A stretch of DNA of 64,000 nt, from the NCBI GenBank assembly GCA_039519185.1, contig CM076851.1, positions 95,849,531-95,913,530 on the forward strand, read 5' to 3'. The notes beneath the pieces are model-generated. The model had not been told where the DNA came from. It ran no database searches and saw nothing but the letters and a program-made list of their open reading frames with translations. Source of the DNA: Astragalus membranaceus (Eukaryota > Streptophyta > Magnoliopsida > Fabales > Fabaceae). The position numbers and the translations under genes were made by a program. This document shows, piece after piece, positions 33,213 to 44,836 of the stretch; position 1 is the stretch's first letter, and every line of letters starts with the position of its first letter.

Positions 33213-36022
33213 ACTCTCCCCCACTTAAAGGAATTTCGTCCTCGAAATTTTTCTACCGACGCAAACACTCTCACACCAACGACTAAGCTATCTAGGCAAT
33301 TAGTTCTATCTACCATGCTGATCACCATTTCTCTGATTACCGGCGGTAAGTGATTGGGCGGCCGTCCCTCCTACTCATTCAGCCAGGTAGCTTTGAGAAA
33401 TAACAACCAGACACACCCTCTCCCTAAGGATCTCCAATAGGGATTTGAGCGTAATCACGTTGGTACCATGTGATCACCCCCCCCCAAGCTCTAGTAAAGT
33501 TCCCTCCCAATACGACATGCTAAGACTCCGCTGCGCTACTCTGATAAACTAGCTCGCATTCTACCTCACTCGTCTACCCTTAAGGATAACAAACTACATC
33601 AATCATCACGGCATCACGACGAAACTCACAAGGTGCATAACAGTCGTACAACAAGCCCCATAATTTAGCAGCACGACAACAACATCAACAAACAACTTTG
33701 CCACTCAAGCGATATCAACAACTGAAATTGCCACTCAGGTGACATCAACAACGACAAACCAACAGCAAAGCAACATCATCAACAACAACAACGCATGGGG
33801 CATAGTAGCGGCGTACTAATCAATAATGGCCATCGGCCCACAACAACAAATCAACAACAATATAACTTGGCCCATTCGGCGGTACCCAAGAAAACACCTA
33901 AACATCAACATTATTAACGAGGCAACCACAAGCAACAACAAAACAACAATGCGGAGACAACTCCGGGACCAACCCTCCCATGACAACAACTTGGAGACAA
34001 GACTCCGGGACCAACAATCCTATAATCAATAACACATCAACACCTTCGGGCACCAAGGGGCTGACACTGGAACAACGACTTGGGGCACTAAGCCACCGAC
34101 AACACAATCACAACTTGGGGCTCTAAGCCACCGACAACACAACAATAATTTAATTCGACCGACACGCCTAAAAATCAACGACACCAGAAACAATCAATTT
34201 TGCCTTGAAATTAGAATATCCAGTTAGGCCTCTGAATAAGCTTTCCGAAATATTTTAGTTTACTCAAATCGGACTCCTAGGTCAAAAGATATTGCAAAAA
34301 CATTTTTCCGTTACAATGACAGCATAAACCAAGCAACGCAGGAAATTCCAGCACTCACACATAAACTTCAACAATTTATTTACCCTAGCAAACGACATCG
34401 GAATTCAGCAAACAACCCCTCTACGGAAAACTTACGGAGTCTAGTTTCTGGCTATATTTTTAGAATTTCAAAATGATGAGTCGAATAGCACAGTTTTCAC
34501 AAACAAGGCAGCTGGTCCAGAAAATGGGGCAGCGACTGTGTCCAAAGTTGTGACTCTTCTACAATGCCCAAAACAAACCCAAATAACACGAAACTTCAGC
34601 CTAAACAGTAAATAATTTTGTCTAGTTTTCAAAGAAATTGGATTCATTCGAAAAGGAGTTCATTTGAAAACACCACAATCAAAACACTGACTCTATGTCC
34701 AGACGGTCCCCAGAATTTTATCCTAACTTGCGAAGCCCATAACTGGAGCTATACTACTCCAAATGCGACCAAACCAAAGCCAAAATGACAAGCGTTCAGT
34801 CTAGTTTCTAAAATTGTAAGTTATATGATTTATCAACCAGTAAAACAGTCCCAGTTTAGCCGAAGGTTAAACCTACTCAGAAAGTGCCTACACAGTGAGC
34901 TTAGCAACAAATTAAGCATCTAAGCAGCCACAAATTCAGCCATCAAGCATAGTTTAAACTCCCCAATAATCATACACTAACCAATTAAAATACATCAATC
35001 ACTTCAACACACTCGCTATGTAATTTACGAGCAATACACATTCCACATAAATCAAACAATACATAGAGCACGCCAATATTTCTTAACCAATTTAAACATC
35101 ATAGAGCACACAAGGTTTCATACATACTAATACATTTTTGCTCCCAAAGAAACTCAATACTAGTTTTCAAAATCGCCATCAAATCATTTTTGACAAGGTT
35201 TTTAAAATCGACACAACGACAAATCATTACTCTTTTCCAAATAAAACAACTAGAAAAATCATTCTCCAATCCAACCAAAACTTCACCTCCACACTTCCTC
35301 ATTTAAAACCCTAAGTCAAAATAATTTATTTCCTTTGATCAACACCCACGTTCATTCATTAAAAATAGATTTCATTACTAATTTTAGTATCCAACCGTAA
35401 AATCGTCCATTTGACTTTTCAAAAACAATTTCAGAAGCCCTTTGTCCTTTCAGATCACGAAATTACATAGTACACGGCATTAGTGTCGCTAAAATAAAAC
35501 GGTTTTCAAAAACATCAATAATTAAACAGCAACACTAATCCTTAGAAAACAGTACCATATTTCCAACAACAGCAACATCGATCTTTTAAACCGGCAATTA
35601 CACAGTAACAGCAATAATATTTCCAGCTAACAGCAACAGTAGTTTGATGGTACAATAACCCAACTACGTAACAATAAACAAACAGCAATGGCAATAACAC
35701 AGTATTTACTTTGCAGCACAACAGTAACTTAATTTTGCAGCATCAGCAATACATAAGCACAACAACAGGGTCAAAATAAAAGTCACAACCAAACGACACA
35801 GGGTTCACACGGAGCACAACATAGCAAACAGCACACAATACCAGTAGGGGCGTCTCCCCCACTAGTTTACTTACCATAGCGGCTTCCGTCTACTTGTACC
35901 TGCAGGAACATCACTACAACACAAACCAATGGTCAAGACTAAAAGACAACAGTTGGTCGTTAACCGACACAACGACTCTACGACTTGGCCGGACGGACCA
36001 ACCATTGCTCTGATACCACTAA
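33213..36022 (-). other. Interior of the non-coding LTR element
   Basis: The polypurine tract lies at 33213-33226 (minus strand). The stretch 33640-34160 is rich in CAACAACA and includes two copies of CTAAGCCACCGACAACACAA (34088 and 34122). At 34228-34295 there is a block (AATAAGCTTTCC..., AAAAGATATTGC) that resembles part of the nested Tekay-like LTR. The rest, to about 35880, is AT-rich without recognisable domains. Confidence 0.6.
36007..36018 (-). other. PBS (tRNA-iMet) of the non-coding LTR element
   Basis: The minus strand reads TGGTATCAGAGCAATGG, four bases inside the LTR end at 36023. This is an initiator-methionine tRNA primer site. Confidence 0.85.
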
Positions 36023-37756
36023 TGTAACACCCCTTTTCTAATAACCTTACTATTTAATAAAATCAGAGTTTCCTTTTTTTTTTTTTTAAAAACAATCTAA
36101 GCGAGTGCTACACTTACTCCATTAAATCAACAACTTCAATTTTCACAGTTCGGCTAAAAGCCACAAGATACATAGCACCATGAAAATACCGTTTAGTTCG
36201 CATCAACCAAATACCATCACTACCGCAGCGGGATAATAACAAGTTCGAAAACAAAACCAATACAACATCAATAATAGTCTAACAGCATAAAGACAATAAC
36301 ACATAAGCATAATACGCCCCCCGGTGCTACGTATCAGAGCATGACACTTCCTACCAGATGAAGGCATAAGGGTAACCTTCACTCGTTATTACCTGCACGT
36401 TGCCGACATAAGAAGCAACATAAAAGCAGTAGGGTGAGTCTCTTTTCATAATTAATAACATATAACTAGGCACACCAATTCACAACAAAGGTAGCAAACC
36501 ACATCACAATTACAATCTCCCAACAACAATGCAAAAGGCATGATTATGCGTGAAATGCAACCCAAACTCCACGGGCACATGCATGTCGGATCCGTCACCA
36601 AATACAAATAGGCCGTAGCCTCTGCTCACCAAATAAAGTTAGGCCGAAGCCTCTGCTCACCAATAATGCACATGTTTCATGAGATGCTATGGAAATGCAC
36701 CACAACACACCACACAATTCATCAATTCACCATTTAATCAACTCACCATTTTATTCATATTCTCACCATTGTATTAATCAGCTCACCAATTAAAATTAGG
36801 CCGAAGCCTCTGCTCACCAATTAAAATTAGGCCGAAGCCTCTGCTCACCAATTAAAATTAGGCCGAAGCCTCTGCTCACCAATCACACCATAATACACTC
36901 ACCAACTCAACCCACCACTCACACCAACACCAATTTCAATTAGGCCAACTTAGGATTTGACGCGACATAGGGAAAGTGAATAAAAATTGAAATTAGACAC
37001 CTTGAACAACTTCAGTCCAGAACCACCAGTAAAATAACCCATTTTTACATAAAACCAGAATATTTGGATAGACACCGAAATTAGCTTCGAAACTGGCGCC
37101 CAGGAGCAACACGGAACTTGGCGCATGGGCACTTGGCGCCCAGGAACTGCAACACGGGCATAGGCGCTGGCGCCCAGGAAACAGCAACACGCATAGGCGC
37201 TGGCGCCCAGGAAACAGCAACACGCATAGGCGCTGGTGCCCAGGATACTGGCGCAGGACTGGCGCAGGGGAACACGGCGCCCAGGCACTAGGCGCCTAAG
37301 GCCAACACGCAAGAAAACTCATTTTACTTCGAAATTGATTTTGTACGAGCGAAACACTCAGAATATGAGAACCCAACAAAATTTTTGGCAAAAAGTGACA
37401 CGCACCTTTGGCGCCCATGGACTAGGCGCCTAGTGAAAACACGCAACCCAACTATTTTGGTGACCAAAATCATTTTGCACGAGCTATTTTACTTGAATAT
37501 GAAAACCAGAAACCAAATTTTGCAAAACAATCACCAGAACATTGGGGCCCTTGGCGCCCATGACACAAGGCGCCTAGCACCAAGACAGCAACACAGTGGC
37601 TGGAAAAACTGGCGCAGGCACACTGACTGGGCGCCTGGCGCCCATGACTGAGGCACGGAAAAACAGCAACAAGGCATATGGCGCCCAAGGCGCCTAGGGG
37701 CTTCCAAAATCAGAATTTTTCAAATTCAAACACCAAATTAAGTTCACCAAACACTC

Positions 37757-37808
<52 letters not shown>

Positions 37809-38529
37809 CAATTATCATCATGATCCTCAATTCTCACCCAACAAACACCAACAAGTCATATACACAAATACGTGGCATACAATTCACATTAGCAACAATT
37901 CAAACATCAATCATGCGATTTCAACATAGGCAATTCATAATCATATATCACAACATTACAATTGAATCAACAACACCACAATTCATTCATATAAATCATT
38001 CTAAAACCCTAACCCTAGGCACTACTAATTCGCATAAGCCATTAAAAATAAAAAGAGGACCCCCTAACCTCTTAGAATTCGCACCACCAAGCAAAGCCCC
38101 AAGGAATTGCAAGACACCAACAAGCTCTTCCTCCTTGAGTGCTCCACGAAAACTCCTCTCCCTTTCCTCTTGCAAGTCGCGACTTCTCTTCTCACTTCTC
38201 CTCTCTTTTTACGTTTCTTTTCTCTTTTCTCCTCTCCTCTCTTCGAATCCTTTTCTTTCTTTTGCACCAATGAGACACTTGTCTCCAACCCTTACTAACT
38301 CGCCTAGGCCTAAGTCAATGGGCTTGGGCTTGGGCCAATCCTAACATCCAGAATTACCATCACCACTCCCTTCAAATTAAATAATTATTTCCAACCCAAC
38401 TAAGGCTCACATATAATAACACCTATAATTATTTTATTAAGTAATAAATAATAATTATATTATTATTTCTACCACTCAATTTCATTTAATTAATTAAATA
38501 AATTAATCTATTATTTTTGGGGCGTTATA
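36023..38529 (-). repeat. LTR of the non-coding element (right copy)
   Basis: Same LTR as 30586-33212 but 2507 bp long. It lacks 25 bp near 36465 and about 110 bp plus part of the GGCGCC block near 37090, and has a longer AT run. It ends GCGTTATA instead of GCGTTACA, a C-to-T change at the terminus. Confidence 0.9.
37759..37806. repeat. (AT)n microsatellite
   Basis: A run of about 46 bases of alternating A and T. At the same place in the left LTR (about 32475-32490) only about 14 bases are present, so it expanded after insertion or was copied at different length. Confidence 0.9.
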
Positions 38530-38805
38530 GCATTCATCATCGATTAGAGCAAGCTGAAGAAAGGTCCGCTAACCTGAGCAGACATCCTGGATCAGTGCAA
38601 TGGCACTGATCATCAATCAGAGCAAGCTGAAGAAAGGTCCGCTAGCCTGAACAGACATCCTGGATCAGTGCAATGGTATTGATCATCAATCAAGAGAAAG
38701 CTGAAAAAAGTCCGCTAACCTGAGCAGGCATCCTGGATCGGTGTGGAAGCATTGACCGACTAAAGGAAACCAACTGGATTTTGGAATCCCCTCTGGACCC
38801 ACGTG

Positions 38806-39352
38806 TCCCCAGCAAGATTGACTTCACCTTGTATTCGAGCTGCAGGTAAGTCCCCCTGACCTCAATAGGTCCAGTCGAAGAGGATAGCTGTGTTAGCCTA
38901 AAACATGGCGCAGTCTTAGGGAAATATCGAGATCCAGACTTGATATAGTACCCTCCCCTGGTCGCTCGCAAGACCACCCCTTTGGAGCCCATGTGCTCCC
39001 AGGCCCAAGTGCAAGCTCAGATCATTCGCAATTCGTTAAAAGGCTTTAGGCAGCCTCCGTCGCCGGCTTAACGAGGGACGGCACCCTTTTTGCTTCCCTT
39101 TTTATTGCTTTCTTTATTGCTTTCCGCTAGCTTATTGAGGGTTGGCACCATTTAGTTTCCTGCTTGCTGAGAGTTGACGATTCATCCATTGCATTCACCT
39201 CGGGGTAACACCCAATTAAAATAGAAAAAGAAAAAAGAGGAAAATTCGGGTTTCCCTAAGTGGACAAAATCGGTATAATTTCTGAATTCTTTATCTTCAT
39301 TTTGCCTTGGAATATGTTTCGGCCAATTCATATTCCTCGTTAAAGTTCAGAT
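38806..39352 (+). other. Ogre 3' UTR, right part
   Basis: Non-coding DNA between the 73-bp repeat and the polypurine tract. I see no domain and no further tandem repeat longer than short direct repeats such as TTGCTTTC at about 39105-39125. Confidence 0.5.
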
Positions 39353-39365
39353 AAAGAGGGGCAGC
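39353..39365 (+). other. Polypurine tract of the Ogre-like element
   Basis: AAAGAGGGGCAGC lies directly before the 3' LTR start TGTCATACCC at 39366. This is the plus-strand primer site. Confidence 0.8.
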
Positions 39366-39917
39366 TGTCATACCCTAATTTTGTCCGGCTTAGGTCAAAA
39401 CCTTAATTTTCCACAAAAAATAAATAAATTGAAGAATGAAGAGCATCATGCATTGCATTTTGGGTCCTAGAAGTCATTCCAAGGTCTTTAAAGTCATTTT
39501 TAGGGTTGGAATGCACTTTTTAGGCAAATTAGAGTTTTAGGGTCAAAAAGGGCATTTTGGTCATTTTTCGCAAAAAGATGATTTTCTCGCCAAAAATGCA
39601 CATCCACAAAAAGTACATTTTTATTCTATCAAGGATAATTTTTGTACAATTTTTTAGAAAGAAAACCCTAGTCAAAAATAATTAAAAATGTTTTTTTTTT
39701 TCATTTTTAGTGCATAGAAAAATAAAAAGGGACCATTAAAGATTCCTCAATTCTTAAGTGACAATTTTTATTGTCATGGGTGACTAGAGGGAATATTCTA
39801 TGGTGCCCAAAAACATGTGACACATTTTCAATAGGTGCACTACCATTTGCATGCCCAAAATTCAAAAACTCAAAAAAAAAAGGAAGTGTCCTCAATAAGA
39901 CAAAAGACCAAAAACAA

Positions 39918-39956
<39 letters not shown>

Positions 39957-42900
39957 CCCCCACAATTTCGAAATTCTCTCTCTCTCTCTCCCCCCCCCCC
40001 CACAATTTCGAAATCCCCTCTCTCTCTCTCCCTCTCACAAAATTCTTCCACACTCTTCTATTGTACTATTATTTATTCCTTATCTTGAAGGAATATGCCT
40101 TGTACCATCCTTAAACCTTCTCCTTTGGTGCATATCACCAATTCTCACTCACTCTCATGAGGATTCATGCCCTCTTTGGTAAATTACCTCACTCACTTAC
40201 ATTAGCCTCTTCATAAGGAAACACCAATTTTCCTCTTTGGTAACATTCCATCCCAATCATACCCCTAACCCTATTTTTGCCTCACATTATTCCTAAAATA
40301 AGACAAGTTTTTTTTACAAAAACTCTCACTCCCTTCCCTCATTTTCGCCCCCACTCTCTCACTCTCTCCATTTTGTGTTTTCTCTCCACCCTCAATCCTT
40401 GTGATAAGTGATCTCAACCCTCCATTCAAAATCAAAGTTCAATCCTAGAACACTTAGTAAGACCAATGACTCAATTGCCCCTAAACCTAAAATAACTCTA
40501 TAAATACTCCCTCATTCCCACACCTAAGGATCCTTTGGCCTCTCATTCTCCTACACTCTCATTTTTTACCCTAGCACACCAAAAACTTCTCCCTCTTCCA
40601 CGAAATCTCTCTCACTCCCTCACTTCATTCTTTTCATCTTTCACCATCAAATCTTCCATTTCTTGCTAGATCATCATCATTCTTTCCATTCTCTTCAAGG
40701 TTGCATCATCAAATTGCTAAGAGCTAGCAATCTTTGTGGGTTCGAGGGTAGATCCAAGTTCATTTTGAGTCTATATCATCTCCTTCTTCATTTCTTTGTG
40801 ATTTTGAGGTAAGCCTTGAAACTTTGCATCTCATATTTAGTTCTTCTTGCATAATATCTCTTCTACTCCCAACTCCTTCTTGATTGCTTGTTGTTGTTGC
40901 TTTGAGGATCCATTTCAAACATTTTGACAAGGACTTAGGGAGCCTTGGGTGTTTGAGATGGGTCCTTGGCCTTGAAGGAGTTGTTCTTGTGCTTGAATAA
41001 TTTCCCTTGCATCTCTAAACATTTTGCACTAAATTTCATGAAATAAGAGTTGTTTTATGGCATTGTTCATTTCACATGCTTGTAGAAAACTTAGGGTTCA
41101 AGTGAGTTTTATGCCATCCTTTGCTTAATCATGTGAATCCTTTGCAAAAAAATGGATCTATGTTGCTTTATGTTAACTTTTGTGTTTTTTTTTTAATAAA
41201 AGTGTGGATCTATGTTCTCTTTGGGAACGCATGCTTATGTTGAAAAACATTTTCAAATTGATTTTGTTGTTGTTCTTTGCTTGATGATGTTTAATCTTGT
41301 TGTTAGTATTTTATTTTAGTGTTAGATGTTATTTTTTGTTGTTGGTTGATGATCTAGCAATATGATTCCCACTAGTGCCTAGTGCACCTTGACCTAAGTG
41401 GTGAAGATTGCTAGAAATGACTCAATTTAGTTTGTGTGTCCATTTATTCTTGTGTCTTAGTTTGCTTATTGTAAATTGTTGATGATAGGCAAGTTGATTC
41501 TCACTAGTGCCTAGTGCACTTTTCTCAAAGTGAGAGGATTGTTCTATATAATTCAACTTGGTTTTAGTGTTTATTTACTTTTTACCATTTTACTTTACCA
41601 TTCATTAACTTTTTACCAAAACATAAAAATATTTTACTACTTTGGTTTTTACCACTTCATTAATTTTTTACTAAAACATAAAAAGATTTTACCACTTTCC
41701 ATTTACCTCATGCATTTTTACTTTACCATCTCATTAAATAATTACCATTTACTTCATGCATTTTTACTTTACTTTTCACTAACTTCTTACTTAAAGTTTT
41801 ACAACTTATCAACTTGCAAAAATACCCAAAACATTTTCACATTCATGCATCTTCATTCATACTTAGTTTATGTGACACTCTCTTGCATCCTCTTATGCAT
41901 CCTTGTATGCCATCCATTCATAAATAAAGTGCTATGCATCCATTCCTTGTACACTCATGCACTTACATGCTTACCTAATCATGCATCCTTGCTTACATAT
42001 TCAATCATTTAACTTAGAATACTCTATGTTTACAATCAATTGTATTCACTTGTTCTTGATGCCATGTAAATGTCTTGACTTGATTGTGTGCCCTCCTCTC
42101 CACTTGTATGACCTCCTAATGGAGACGTAAGTCTACATGCATGTTGTAGCATAGAGTCATTAGGGTAAATACAATCCTTCTTGCACACACACAATTACTT
42201 TGAGAACTTTGTTTTGCATCTTTAATAATTGAATCCTTTGATTGTATGGGCATGTTTAATCTTGGTTAATGAATGATATGTTCATGTTTGCTTGAGTATT
42301 ATTCATTCATTTGCATTTGGTTATGGATTTAGAATTGACTTGAAATGTTCTACTCCTTTTCTAAAACCCATTTCCTAAAATCATTTCAAAACAAAAAGAA
42401 ACTTTTACTTTCAAAACAAAAATAAATCAATCGTCATTAAACACCAATCGCGCCGTTGCCGATTAGGTTGTTAATGATGATATTGTTTTCAAAAGGAGTT
42501 AGAAGCGAGACCATTCTAACCGTTGTTGTTCGGTCTTCGCAAAAACTCTATCCCATTTTCGAAAACTTATTCATTTCTCAAAAATAAACCAATTGTCATT
42601 AAACACCAATCGCGCCGTTGCCGTTTAGGTCATTAATGATGATTTCATTTTCAAAAGAGTTGGTAGTGAGGCCATTCTAACCGTTGTTGTTCGGTTTTCA
42701 CAAACGCTCACCCAATTGCGAAAAACCCCTTAAGCCGTTTTCAAAACCAAATCCACGAGAACTACGTCGCTTTGATCCCTCTTCCAGTGAGGGTACGTAG
42801 GAGCGGGGTCCTGTCCCGTCAAGCACACTTTTAAAAAATCTTTGTTTAGCCCTGATTTTCAAAGATAAACCGAGAACTACGTAGCTTTGATCCCTCTTCC

Positions 42901-43961
42901 AGTGAGGGTATGTAGGAGCGGGGTCCTATCCTGTCAAGCACACTTTTACAAAATCTTTGTTTTATCCTGATTTTCAAAGATAACCCGAGAACTACGAAGC
43001 TTTGATCCCTCTTCCAGTGAGGGTACGTAGGAACAGGGTCCTGTCCCGTCAAGCACACTCTAAAAAAATCTTTGTTTTATCCTGATTTTCAAAGATAACC
43101 CGAGAACTACGTAGCTTTGATCCCTCTTCCAGTGAGGGTACGTAGGAACGGGGTCGTGTCCTGTCAAGCACACTTTTAAAAAAAAACTTTGTTTTGTTCC
43201 CAAGAACTACGTAGCTTTGATCCCTCTTCTAGTGAGGGTACGTAGGAACGGGGTCCTGTCCTGTCAAGCACACTTTTAAAAAACTTTGTTTTGTTCTCGA
43301 GAACTACGTAGCTTTGATCCCTCTTCCAGTGTGGGTACGTAGGAACGGGGTCCTGTCCTGTCCAGCACACTTTTAAAAAAACTTTGTTTTGTTCCCGAGA
43401 ACTACGTAGCATTGATCCCTCTTCCAGTGAGGGTACGTAGGAGCGGGGTCCTGTCCCGTCAAGCACACTTTTAAAAAATCTTTGTTTTGTCCTGATTTTC
43501 AAAGATAACAACCGAGAACTACGTAGCTTTGATCCCTCTTCCAGTGAGGGTACGTAGGAGCGGGGTCCTGTCCCGTCAAGCACACTCTTAAAAAATCTTT
43601 GTTTTGTCCTGATTTTCAAAGATACCAAAAATATCCCTTTCCCCCTCGTTTTCAATAAAACAAACTCCTAAAGAAAAGAAAAGAAGTAGAATAAACTGCT
43701 TTCAAACTCGAACTTTTGTCCAAACCACACATCAAGTTAATGGTTCCCTTTCGGTAGAAAGGAGGTGCGGGGTGCAAACACCTTCCCCGTACCTAACCGA
43801 CCCCCGAACCTACATCTCTGCGTTTTCAAAAGACCATCCGCCTTGTCTAAAAGACCTTTTTTTCAATGTTTTGGTCTTAAAATTAAAATATTGGTGGCGG
43901 CTCCAAACTTTTTCCACGTTGTCAAACGAAAAGTCCCAAACCGGATTTTTCGGGCGCAACA
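39366..43961 (+). repeat. 3' LTR of the Ogre-like element
   Basis: A 4596-bp copy of the 5' LTR, with the TATA box at 40499-40506 and the same internal layout. It ends GGGCGCAACA, followed by AGGTC, the target duplication. The 17-bp length difference comes mainly from microsatellites and homopolymers. Confidence 0.92.
42755..43640 (+). repeat. Eight-unit hairpin run, 3' LTR copy
   Basis: The same eight units as in the 5' LTR, starting near 42771, 42878, 42992, 43112, 43206, 43304, 43402 and 43518. Unit number and order agree with the 5' LTR. Some units have single changes in an arm, such as TATGTAG in unit 2. Confidence 0.85.
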
Positions 43962-43966
43962 AGGTC

Positions 43967-44191
43967 GGAGCTTATTTTGACAGTCTTGGTGGGGTCTTCT
44001 CCTAGTTGGATGGAGATGAACTCGTTATCTGGCTCAGGCCTCTTCATACGCTTCTTGAGCTCCTTAGCAATGGTAGAATCCTCCTCCTCTTCCTCACTGT
44101 CTGGATCATACCTGACATCCAAGTCTGCAAAATTTACCTCAGTTTCCTTCCCAGATCCCTTGTCTGGGTCTCTTACTTCAGTGGTTTCTTT
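43967..44191 (-). pseudogene. Retand A protease-RT linker
   Basis: This continues the protease frame after a TAA at 44192-44194. It encodes an acidic run (DSEEEEEDSTIAKELKKR) and FISIQLGEDPTKTVKISSDL, the conserved linker just before Tat RT. The frame runs straight into the RT at 9032 when the Ogre and one AGGTC are taken out. Confidence 0.75.
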
Positions 44192-44815
44192 TTAATTCTT
44201 CATGCTCATGTAGAAGCACCGGCGCGCCGCACCTAAGTCTGCCTGAAGGGTCACGATCTTGTTTTCCAAACTGTAGAATTTCATCTTTAGGTAAACCGTT
44301 GAGGTTACTGCCTCGAGCCTGCCCATCGGGGTCCTCCCGATAATGCACTGGTAGACGGACTTACATGGGAGAACCAGGAAGGCTGTTTTGACAGTTCTGA
44401 ATAAAGGTTGTTCTCCATTGGGGTCTCCATAGGTGACCATTAACTCCAAGTGGCCCAGTGGCTTGGTTTTTGATCCGTTGAGTCCGGTCAGGTCCCCCCC
44501 TCGGTAGGGAGTCAGGTTGTCGGGGTAGATGGTCAAAACTTGCAGTAAGTCTTCAAAAATGATGTCCACTGAGCTACCCTGGTCGACCAGGATTCTTCTT
44601 ACTTCAATATTGGCCATAATAGCAGTGATGAGCAGCGGGACGTGTTTATTTGGTTTTCCATCAAGCAAATCCTTGTCATCGAATGATAGGGGTGGCCTAG
44701 ATGGTCCCTCCCTAGGTATTGAGGTTGATGCAACGCTTAGGATTTCCTTCCATTTTCTCTTCATTGACTTTTTCGATCCCCAGTCATCAATGGGGTTACT
44801 TCCGTGAATTACCAT
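44192..44815 (-). pseudogene. Retand A aspartic protease
   Basis: The minus strand encodes PLLITAIMANIEVRRILVDQ and the active-site motif VDQGSSVDIIF, then FLVLPCKSVYQCIIGRTPMG (the IIGR motif near the end of retroviral-type proteases). It is in the same frame as gag, separated by one TGA (44837-44839), and is followed by a stop at 44192. The enzyme would mature the polyprotein. Confidence 0.8.
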
Positions 44816-44836
44816 GGCTGGCCTTCCTTTGGACTT

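Larger units (their letters stand above)
30586..38529 (-). mobile_element. Non-coding LTR element (LARD-like) nested in the Ogre 3' UTR
   Basis: LTRs 30586-33212 and 36023-38529 flank a 2.8-kb interior without any gag or pol motif. A tRNA-iMet PBS lies next to the 36023 LTR and a purine tract with CGAGGACGAAATTCCTTTAAG lies next to the 33212 LTR, both on the minus strand. It therefore uses the signals of Tekay/Del-type elements. The target duplication GCATT (30581-30585, 38530-38534) is perfect. Lack of coding sequence plus intact ends indicates a non-autonomous element mobilised in trans. Confidence 0.9.
30491..38805 (+). repeat. 73-bp tandem repeat of the Ogre 3' UTR, split by a nested element
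   Basis: Units begin CCTGGATC(A/G)GTG at 30491, 30564, 38586, 38659 and 38732. The spacing is 73 bp each time. The second unit is also exactly 73 bp when the nested element and one GCATT are removed (22 bases to 30585 plus 51 bases from 38535). Tandem repeats in the 3' UTR are typical of Tat-lineage elements. Confidence 0.88.
9033..43961 (+). mobile_element. Ogre-like (Tat lineage) LTR retrotransposon, 34.9 kb including two nested elements
   Basis: Both LTRs start TGTCATACCC and end GGGCGCAACA. The target duplication AGGTC is perfect (9028-9032 and 43962-43966). A tRNA-Arg PBS follows the 5' LTR and a polypurine tract precedes the 3' LTR. gag, an intron and an RT-RNase H-integrase pol are present in the order and with the intron position known for Ogre elements. 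Subtracting the two nested insertions leaves about 18.3 kb. In the first ~445 aligned bases of the LTRs I count five substitutions, so the insertion is fairly young. No protease is recognisable, so this copy probably needed help in trans. Confidence 0.9.
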
